Shown piece after piece: positions 26,810-33,956 of a stretch of 64,000 nt of DNA. Source of the DNA: Myxococcales bacterium (GTDB lineage Bacteria > Myxococcota_A > Polyangia > Nannocystales > Nannocystaceae); NCBI GenBank assembly GCA_020633335.1, contig JACKDU010000010.1, positions 310,001-374,000 of the forward strand, in the 5' to 3' direction. The notes under the pieces were generated by a model. That model made no database searches. It was not told the DNA's origin and worked only from the letters and a program-made list of their open reading frames with translations. Both the position numbers and the translations under genes were made by a program. Numbering within the stretch: the first letter of the stretch is position 1; each line of letters begins with the position of its first letter.

Positions 26810-26849
26810 AGGATCAACGACGCGCGCCACGACGCGCGTCGTTGATCCT
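26810..26849. terminator. Perfect 17-bp inverted repeat downstream of the TPR gene
   Basis: A 17-bp perfect stem with a 6-nt loop (CCACGA) begins 33 nt after the TPR-gene stop and lies about 100 nt upstream of the propeller gene start. It lacks a T-tract on both strands, so it may terminate or protect mRNA ends, or bind a regulator. Confidence 0.5.
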
Positions 26850-26881
26850 CCTCGATCCGCAGGACGCGGGATGAACGACGC

Positions 26882-29800
26882 TCACGCCCGCTGGGCGATC
26901 ATCCGCCGCCGCAGCTCGAACGAGGCGTCGCTGCACCAGTAGCGGAGGAGGTCTGCAACCTCGTCCGAGCTCGCCACCAGATCCTCGCCCTCGAGGTAGG
27001 AGAGCGCGGGATCCTCCTGGCGGAGGACCTCGACGCCGAGCGCGAGGTCGCCGGTGACCAGCGACGCGACCCGGTTCGCCGCGTAGCGGTTGTCTCGCAC
27101 CCAGGCGCCGAAGTCGATCGGCGGCGCCGAGGCGTAGGCGGCGGCGACGTCCTCGAAGGCCTTCCGGTCCTTGCGCGAGAGCACCTTGACGATCCGCCGG
27201 TTCAGCTCGTCGAGGGCGGCGCCGTCGGCGAGCGTCGATCCGAAGTTCGGGTTCGCCGTGCGGGCGGCGGCCGCGAGGATCAGCATCAGATCCTGCGGCT
27301 TGAACTTGGTGAGCGGGTGGAGGCCGCGGGCGACGTCGGCGAGCGCCCGCGCGAGGACGAAGATCTGTTGGGTCTCGTTGAGACGGAGCACCCCGGCGGG
27401 GACGATGAGCGCCGGCGCGGCCCCGAAGTCGAGGGCGATCCGGGTCCCCTGCGCGCGCACCATGTAGAGCTCGAAGTCGGGGATCGCGAAGATCTCGGCG
27501 ATCCGATCGGCCAGGGTCCGCAGCGGGACGTTCGAGCGGCTGGTGATCTTGTCCTTCGCCGAGAGCCCGTAGACCGCGAGATCCATCGGGTAGAGGCGCG
27601 CGAGGCTGACGTCGATGATCGCCAGGAGGCGCTCGGCGATCGCCCCGTTGTCGCGGCGATCGACGAGCGCGCGGCAGGTGTCGGGGTGGAGCGAGCCCGG
27701 GGCCCCGACCGGCGGCCGCGGGACCGCGGCGTGCATCACCCGCGCCTCGTGCTCGCTCGCCGCGCCGAGGATCACCAGGGGCGCGAGCGCGAGCGTCGCC
27801 TCGACGCTCCGCTTGATCGAGGCGTAGGCGTCGTGGAGACCCCGCCAGGCGGCGATCGATCCCGGGGCGTTCTGGAGGAGGATCTGGAAGACCCGCACGG
27901 CCTCCGCCGGGCGCCCGACCGCGCGCAGCCGCCGACCGAGCTCGACGCGGAGGGTCTCGTTCTCCCCGGCGTTGGCGATCCCCTGCTCGAGGGTGTTGAT
28001 CGCCCGATCGTTGTGGCCGAGTCGATCGCCCTGGACGCGCGCGATCTCGCGGTAGGTCGCGATCAGCGACGCGCCCTCGCTCTCCGCCTGGCGGAGGTGC
28101 TTGTGGAGCGACTCCTCGAAGATCTCCCAGTCGTCGGCAGAGCTGGCGATCTCCTCGTACTCCCGCGCGGCCGAGCCGCCCGGACCCTCGAGGATGATCG
28201 CGTTGAGGAGGACGTCGCGGGCCTGCTCGCGGCGGCCGAGCTTGAGCTCGACGTGGGCGAGGTGGATGATCGCGTCGATCCGGTCCTGCCGGCCGGTCGA
28301 CACCCGGAGGAGCTGCCGCGCCCCCTCGGCGGCCGCCTGCACGTCGCCTGCGCGCGCGTGGTAGTCGGTGAGGAGGAGGAGGGTGTCGCGGTCGTCGGGC
28401 ATCAGCGCGAGGACCTTGCCCATGCAGGCGCGCGCCCCCGTGAGATCGTCGAGGTGATCGGCGAGGACCATCGCCAGCCGGGTGTTGGCGGCGGCGACCG
28501 CCTGCGGATCGTCGCTGCGGGCGATCGCCTCGCGGTAGGCGGTCGCGGCCTCGCTCCACTGCCCCTGGCGACCGCAGAGGCCGCCGAGCGCGAGCTGGCT
28601 GGCGACGTGGGTCGGCCGATCGCGGAGCGAGCGGCGGAGGATCGCGATCCCGCCGCCGAGGTTGTCGAGGTAGTCCGCGTAGATCTCGGCGACCCGCAGC
28701 CAGAGCTCGGAGGCCCGATCCGGATCGCTCGCCGCCCCGGCGGCGAGGCCGAGGCGCTCGACCAGGAGCGTCGGCTGGTCGCCTGCGATGAGCATCTCGT
28801 CGAGGAGCTCGGCCGCCCGCACGTGATCCGGCCAGCGCTCGAGCGCCTCCTCGAGGGCCGCGATCGATCCCTCGGCGTCGTCGAGGCGCTGGAGGCGGAG
28901 CTCGGCGATCTCGGAGAGGAGCTCGGCCGCGACGCGACCGTCGCGCTCGATCGTCGCCAGGCGGCGGCGCGCGTCGACCTGCGCCCGCGGATCGTCGAGC
29001 GTCGACGAGACCCGGAGGACGCCGTAGATCGCGCCGAAGGACTCGCCGTCGTGCTCGATCGCCCGCTCGTAGGCGCCGAGGGCCTCGATGAGCTCGCCCC
29101 GCCGCTCGAAGCTCTCGCCGAGGCGGGTCTCGTGGGCGGCGAGGAGCGCGTCGTCGACCGCCGACGACGCGACCTGGGTGTCGACGATGCCGAGGACGTC
29201 GTCGTCGAAGGAGTCGAGCGCCAGGCGCTCGGTCGCCGCCAGCGCGTGGAAGTCGCTGGCGTCGAGCTCGAGGATCGCGGCGTAGGTCTCCTGGGCGGCC
29301 CCTGCCCCGCCGACGTTGTTGCCGAGCTGGATCCGCGCGAGCTCGCGGAGCGCGGCGATCTTGGCGTTGTCATCCCGCAGGATCTGGGCCTCGCGGGCGA
29401 AGACCCCGGCGAGCGACTTCCACGACGACTTCTCGCGGTAGAGCGGCTCGAGGGCGAAGAGCGCCGCGAGGTTCTGGGGATCGAGCTTGAGCACCGCCTC
29501 GTAGCTGCCGATCGCCTGATCGACCTGCGAGAGGTGCTCGCTCCACACCTCGCCGGCGCGGAGGAGCGCGGCGATCGCCAGCGAGCGGTCCTTCGCCGCC
29601 TGCGACTCGCGCGCGAGATCGTCGACGACGCCCGGCCAGGCGGCCTGGGCCTCGCGGACCCGCGAGAGGCCGTCGAGCGCCGGGCGGAAGTCGCTCTGGG
29701 CCTCGACCGCCCGCTGGTAGGCCGCGAGCGCGCCGTCGAGCGAGCCGAGGCGCTCCTCGTAGATCCGACCGACGCGGTAGGCCGTCGCCGCGCGGGCGCG

Positions 29801-32800
29801 CGCGTCGACCAGCCCGCGGAGCTCGATCTCCCAGACCTCGACGAGCTCGCGCCAGCGCTCGCCAGCGCTCAGGATCCGCGCGAGCGCCTCGAGCGAGGGG
29901 CCGTGCTTCGGGTCGATCTTGATCGCCCGGCGGTAGCACTCGATCGCCTGCTCGATCCGGCCGATCTTCTCCTCGGCGAGCTTGCCCATCGTGTGGAGGA
30001 GCGCGACCGAGGCCGGCCCGGCCGGGGTGATCGCCAGCTCCTGCTCGTAGGTCCGGAAGAGGTCCTCCCAGCGACCGAGGCGGAAGTAGAGGCGCCCCGC
30101 GCTCGCCAGCGCCGGCTGGTAGGAGGCGTCGAGCTCCAAGATCCGCCGGAGCCGAGCGAGCGCGCCCTCGCGATCGTCGAGGCGCTCGTCGAGGATCTCG
30201 GCGGCCCGATGGAGGAGGACGATCACCCGCGGCTGCTCGCGGGTCTTGCTCGCCTCGAGCTCGAGCGCCTCGACCAGCTCCTTGTGGCGGCCCGCGTCGT
30301 CCGCCGAGCGCTGCAACGCGTGGATCGCCCCGAGGTGATCCGGATCTATTTTAAGGATGCGCCGGTAGGTGTGCATCGCCTGGACCGGCTCGCGGAGGTT
30401 ATCGATGTAGATGTCGCCGATCCTGAAGAGATAGGCGATCTTCACGGCCTTGTTCGGCGCCCCGTCGATCCCTCGCTCGTAGAGCTCGATCACCTCGTGG
30501 AAGCGGCCGGCGTCGGTGAGGAGCCGGATCAACGCCTTGAACGACGCCGCCAGGGTCGGATCGAGGGAGAGCGCCCGCGCGTGGTGCTCGATCGCCTTGC
30601 CGGCGTCGCCGAGGTTGACCTCGAAGATCTCGGCGACGCGCTGGTGCGCGGAGGCCTTTCGCAGGCTCTCCTTCACCGCCTCGGCCTCGGCGAGGTTCAT
30701 CGCGATCAACGATCGCCAGGCCTCACGGCGCGTGTAGAGCTTGGCGAGCGCGCGGAGCCCAGGCAGGTAGGCGGGCTCCGCCGCGAGCGACGCCTCGTAC
30801 CAGCGGATCGCCTTCTCCTCGTCGCCGAGGCTGAGCTCGTGGACCTCACCGAGGCGGAAGAGCAGCGAGATCCGCTCGTTCTTGCTCTCGACGAGCTCGA
30901 CGAGGCGCTCGAGGGTCGCCGCCATCGCGTCGGGGCGGCCGGCCGCCCGATAGAACTCGACGAGCTCCTCGAGCGCGAGCCGGTTGGCCGGCACCTCGGC
31001 GACCGAGCGCTCGAGCGCGGCGATCGCCTGATCGCGGTTGCCGAGGCGCTCGCCTTGGAGGCGGGCTATCCGGTAGTGGGCCATCGCCCGGACGCTGCGA
31101 TCCTCGGTCTGCTCGGCCTCTCGCTCGAGGACGTGGATCAGCTCGCGCCAGCGCGACTGCGCGTGGTGGAGGCGCTTGAGCGCCCCGTAGGCACCAGCGG
31201 CCCGGCGATCGAGGGAGAGCGCGGTCTCGTAGAGCTCGACCGCCGACTTGGTGTCGGCGAGGCGGCCCTCGAGGATGTGCGCGCGCCGGATGATCATCGC
31301 CGCGCGGTGCTGGGGATCGAGCTCGAGCGACGACGCGACCTTGGCGTAGATCTGCTCGAGACCTCGCCAGTTGCCGGTGCGCTGATCGATCCGCTCGATC
31401 GCCTTGAGGATCCCGAGGTTGCCGAGGTCGAGCTCGAGGGCGGTGGCGTAGGCGACCCGCGCGTCCGCCTCCTTGTTCATCGAGTCCTCGAGGACGCGCC
31501 CCTTGGCGTAGAGGAGCGCCGCCTTGCGGCGGGGATCGGCGGTGATCCGGGCCTCAGCGTCGAAGAGCGGCAGCGCCTTGTTGTAGCTGCGGAGCGCCAG
31601 GAGGACGCGGCGGGCGCCCTCGAGCGACGGGAGGTGCTCGGGCGAGAGCCCCAGCGCCTTCTGGTACGAGGTCGCGGCGGCCTCGAGATCGGCGAGCGGG
31701 TGCTCGAGGAGCCGGCCGATCTCGTAGTGGAGACGGGCGGCACGGAAGAGATCCGGCTTGGTCTCGAGCTCCGCCTCCCAGTCGGCGATGAGCAGGTGCG
31801 CGTGCTCGATGAAGGGCTCGATCGCCACGGCCGCCCCGACCTTGATGAGCGGCGCCGGGGTCGCGTCGCCAGCGCGCGCGGGGCCCTTGCGGGAGGCTGG
31901 ACGACGCGGCCCCTCGGCCTTCGGACGCGGGCGCGCCGGCTCGGCGACGGCGACGGCGGGCGCAGGCTCCTCCCGACCGCCGATCCGGGGCTTGTTGCCG
32001 AGGCCGACCAGCGTCCGCGGCGGCTTGCGCATCCCCGACGACTCGCTGGACCCCGCGTCGACGCCCGGCGGACGCGGCGAAGGGACCGGCTTCGGCGGGC
32101 TCGCAGAGGGAGGCACGCCGAGCGGAGGGACCGCGCTGCCGACGGGCGGAGTGACGGCCGGCGCCGCGATCGGCGGCGCGGCCGGCGAGGCCAACGGCGG
32201 GGCTGCGGCCGGCGAGGCGACGGGCGGGGCCACCGGCGGGGCCACCGGCGGGGCCACCGGCGGGACGACCGACGCTGCGATGGACGGTGCGACCGGCGGG
32301 GCGACCGACGGTGCAACCGGCGGTGCGACCGGCGAGGCCAGGGGCGAGACCGGCGGCGGCGCGACCGACGCGCTGCGGGACGCGGGCGGCGGGGCGGGCT
32401 CGTCCATGTCGATCTCGAGATCCCCGAAGTCTGCGGCCTCCGGTTCGGTCTCGAGCTCGAAGTCCAGGGCCTCGAGATCGATCGGCTGGGTCGACGAGAC
32501 GCTCGCGCTCGGCAGCTTCTGCGGACGCATCAGCTCGCTCAGACCCGAGGGGAGCGGCCGTGACGGCGACGAGGAGTCCGCGCTCGCCGGCGGATCTGCG
32601 TCCTGTGACTTCCCCTGGACCGGCAGCTTGGGGAGGGAGAGCCCGAGCCCCGGACCGGGCTTGGGCGGGGCCGGCGGCGGCGGACCAGGCGGCGGCGGCG
32701 GAGCGGGGCTCGCCTTGGGCTCCTCCTTCTCCTTCGGGTCGCCAGGTCGGCGGAGCTCGGAGAGGAGCCCACCGGAGAGCCGCCCCGGGAGCGGCGGCAG

Positions 32801-32905
32801 ACCGAGCGGAGGCGGCGTCATGCGGCCGGGCGCCTCGGACTTGCCCCCCCGTGGCGGGAGGATCGGCGGCTTCTTCGGTCCAGACTTCTTGTCGTCACTC
32901 GACAC
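26882..32905 (-). CDS. Giant TPR-repeat protein with Pro-rich N-terminus
   Basis: The 2007-residue protein begins with about 360 disordered residues rich in Pro, Ser and Ala, including a run of PPVAPPVA-type repeats near residues 190-240, and no signal peptide. From about residue 365 to 1740 it is built of TPR-like units, many with the pattern AIxxYxxALxLDPxxxxAL, for example AIECYRRAIKIDPKHGPSLEALARIL. The C-terminal 250 residues are non-repetitive (LYMVRAQGTRIALDFGAAPALIVPAG onward) and resemble a conserved domain of large myxobacterial TPR proteins. A cytoplasmic scaffold is likely; partners are unknown. A TAGGAC hexamer 8 nt upstream supports the GTG start. Confidence 0.85.
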   Translation of the reverse strand: MSSDDKKSGPKKPPILPPRGGKSEAPGRMTPPPLGLPPLPGRLSGGLLSELRRPGDPKEKEEPKASPAPPPPPGPPPPAPPKPGPGLGLSLPKLPVQGKSQDADPPASADSSSPSRPLPSGLSELMRPQKLPSASVSSTQPIDLEALDFELETEPEAADFGDLEIDMDEPAPPPASRSASVAPPPVSPLASPVAPPVAPSVAPPVAPSIAASVVPPVAPPVAPPVAPPVASPAAAPPLASPAAPPIAAPAVTPPVGSAVPPLGVPPSASPPKPVPSPRPPGVDAGSSESSGMRKPPRTLVGLGNKPRIGGREEPAPAVAVAEPARPRPKAEGPRRPASRKGPARAGDATPAPLIKVGAAVAIEPFIEHAHLLIADWEAELETKPDLFRAARLHYEIGRLLEHPLADLEAAATSYQKALGLSPEHLPSLEGARRVLLALRSYNKALPLFDAEARITADPRRKAALLYAKGRVLEDSMNKEADARVAYATALELDLGNLGILKAIERIDQRTGNWRGLEQIYAKVASSLELDPQHRAAMIIRRAHILEGRLADTKSAVELYETALSLDRRAAGAYGALKRLHHAQSRWRELIHVLEREAEQTEDRSVRAMAHYRIARLQGERLGNRDQAIAALERSVAEVPANRLALEELVEFYRAAGRPDAMAATLERLVELVESKNERISLLFRLGEVHELSLGDEEKAIRWYEASLAAEPAYLPGLRALAKLYTRREAWRSLIAMNLAEAEAVKESLRKASAHQRVAEIFEVNLGDAGKAIEHHARALSLDPTLAASFKALIRLLTDAGRFHEVIELYERGIDGAPNKAVKIAYLFRIGDIYIDNLREPVQAMHTYRRILKIDPDHLGAIHALQRSADDAGRHKELVEALELEASKTREQPRVIVLLHRAAEILDERLDDREGALARLRRILELDASYQPALASAGRLYFRLGRWEDLFRTYEQELAITPAGPASVALLHTMGKLAEEKIGRIEQAIECYRRAIKIDPKHGPSLEALARILSAGERWRELVEVWEIELRGLVDARARAATAYRVGRIYEERLGSLDGALAAYQRAVEAQSDFRPALDGLSRVREAQAAWPGVVDDLARESQAAKDRSLAIAALLRAGEVWSEHLSQVDQAIGSYEAVLKLDPQNLAALFALEPLYREKSSWKSLAGVFAREAQILRDDNAKIAALRELARIQLGNNVGGAGAAQETYAAILELDASDFHALAATERLALDSFDDDVLGIVDTQVASSAVDDALLAAHETRLGESFERRGELIEALGAYERAIEHDGESFGAIYGVLRVSSTLDDPRAQVDARRRLATIERDGRVAAELLSEIAELRLQRLDDAEGSIAALEEALERWPDHVRAAELLDEMLIAGDQPTLLVERLGLAAGAASDPDRASELWLRVAEIYADYLDNLGGGIAILRRSLRDRPTHVASQLALGGLCGRQGQWSEAATAYREAIARSDDPQAVAAANTRLAMVLADHLDDLTGARACMGKVLALMPDDRDTLLLLTDYHARAGDVQAAAEGARQLLRVSTGRQDRIDAIIHLAHVELKLGRREQARDVLLNAIILEGPGGSAAREYEEIASSADDWEIFEESLHKHLRQAESEGASLIATYREIARVQGDRLGHNDRAINTLEQGIANAGENETLRVELGRRLRAVGRPAEAVRVFQILLQNAPGSIAAWRGLHDAYASIKRSVEATLALAPLVILGAASEHEARVMHAAVPRPPVGAPGSLHPDTCRALVDRRDNGAIAERLLAIIDVSLARLYPMDLAVYGLSAKDKITSRSNVPLRTLADRIAEIFAIPDFELYMVRAQGTRIALDFGAAPALIVPAGVLRLNETQQIFVLARALADVARGLHPLTKFKPQDLMLILAAAARTANPNFGSTLADGAALDELNRRIVKVLSRKDRKAFEDVAAAYASAPPIDFGAWVRDNRYAANRVASLVTGDLALGVEVLRQEDPALSYLEGEDLVASSDEVADLLRYWCSDASFELRRRMIAQRA

Positions 32906-32913
32906 GCGTCACA

Positions 32914-32919
32914 GTCCTA
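32914..32919 (-). promoter_or_regulatory. Candidate -10 element of the giant TPR gene
   Basis: TAGGAC on the minus strand ends 8 nt before the GTG start, giving a leaderless or nearly leaderless mRNA. Confidence 0.3.
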
Positions 32920-33108
32920 TGCTCGCAGAGCGCCGATTATGCCTCAAAGTCGGCCCTCTCCGGGAGCGCCGAATCGCCGCTGGCCCCGGGGGCGCGATCG
33001 AGCGGCAAAGTTGCATGAGCATCGGCTCGCGCCCAATTCACCGGCGCGAGCGACGGTTTGCCACCCGTGCGGGCCTGGCCTATGCTCCGGCGGAGCGAGG
33101 AGAGCGCG

Positions 33109-33435
33109 ATGTCCCGGGCGATGATGCGGCGTTCAGATGGCGGCAACGGGGGCCCGGGAGGGTCATCGACGCTCATCAAGGGGATCCTGCTCGGCCTCGG
33201 CGGCCTGACGGCGCTTGGAATCGCCCTGATGATGATGAAGTACGTCATCGTCATCGGCATCCTCGGCGGCGCCGCCTTCCTCGGCTACCGGGTCCTGACG
33301 AAGAACAAGGCGCTCGCCTCCGGCGAGGCGCCGGCGCGCAAGCGCCTCGTCGCCGGCGAGTCGGACTTCGATCGGAAGATGCGAGAGCTCGAGGCGATCG
33401 AGCGCCGCCTCGACCGTGAGATCTCGGGTCGCTAG
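33109..33435 (+). CDS. Small membrane protein with charged C-terminal helix
   Basis: The 108-residue product has two closely spaced hydrophobic segments (about residues 22-40 and 42-58) followed by a charged amphipathic helix (DFDRKMRELEAIERRLDREI). No family is recognised. The ATG at 33109 is supported by a GAGGAG ribosome-binding site with 6-nt spacing, and a TATGCT -10-like hexamer lies at 33081-33086. It is divergent from the giant TPR gene. Confidence 0.65.
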   Translation: MSRAMMRRSDGGNGGPGGSSTLIKGILLGLGGLTALGIALMMMKYVIVIGILGGAAFLGYRVLTKNKALASGEAPARKRLVAGESDFDRKMRELEAIERRLDREISGR

Positions 33436-33956
33436 CCGACCCCAACGACGTCGCTCGCCCCCTCTCCTCGCGGGTGGTCGGGCGTGATCAGGCGGGGGAC
33501 CATCCGTCTCGCGTGGTGACGCGCGCGATCGATGTTCGTCGCCGACACCAACGCCTCGGAGGGGCCATCGGCTGCGGGCCATCCGCCGACCGTGAGGTCA
33601 CCTCGCGACGATCGCGGTCGATCGTGATGCGACGATCGTCGCCACGAGATCGACGCGAGCGAGCGTCGCGCCGTCGCGCCGTCGCGTCGTCGCGAAGCGC
33701 GGCGCGGCGCGGCGCATCGACGCGCGGGTGAGCGTCGCGTCGTCGGCGTCGATGCGACGCGACCATCACCGCCGACGTCGATCCAAAAACGTCCAACAAC
33801 ATGTCCTAAAGTTCATGTATTTCTTCGCCCTGATAGACGCGAAGAAACCTCGCCGCTGCGCCCGGGAAACGATTGACTTCCAAGGGCGAAGAGTCGATAG
33901 ATAGAAGTGCTGATAGCGGGTAGTGGCATCGATCACGAAGGTGAAAGGGATCTCCA
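33436..33956. other. Intergenic region before the octapeptide-repeat gene
   Basis: About 520 nt without a supportable gene. The first two-thirds are a CGTCG/GCGAC-rich simple-sequence stretch (33600-33780). The last 175 nt drop sharply in GC content and contain a TGTCC-TAAA-GTTCA half-conserved palindrome (33802-33815), a TTCTTCG/CGAAGAA inverted repeat (33821-33846) and the promoter of the next gene. Confidence 0.6.
33873..33901 (+). promoter_or_regulatory. Candidate promoter of the octapeptide-repeat gene
   Basis: TTGACT and GATAGA are separated by 17 nt within the AT-richer leader, about 55 nt before the ATG. Confidence 0.4.

Noticed and set aside
27317..32563. 1748-codon plus-strand open frame opposite the giant TPR gene
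   Set aside because: High GC content leaves the antisense frame open; its translation is Arg/Asp/Leu-rich with no family resemblance, whereas the minus strand has clear TPR periodicity.
33600..33780. CGTCG-rich simple sequence considered as a repeat array or origin
   Set aside because: No regular period, DnaA box or iteron was seen; it looks like composition bias.
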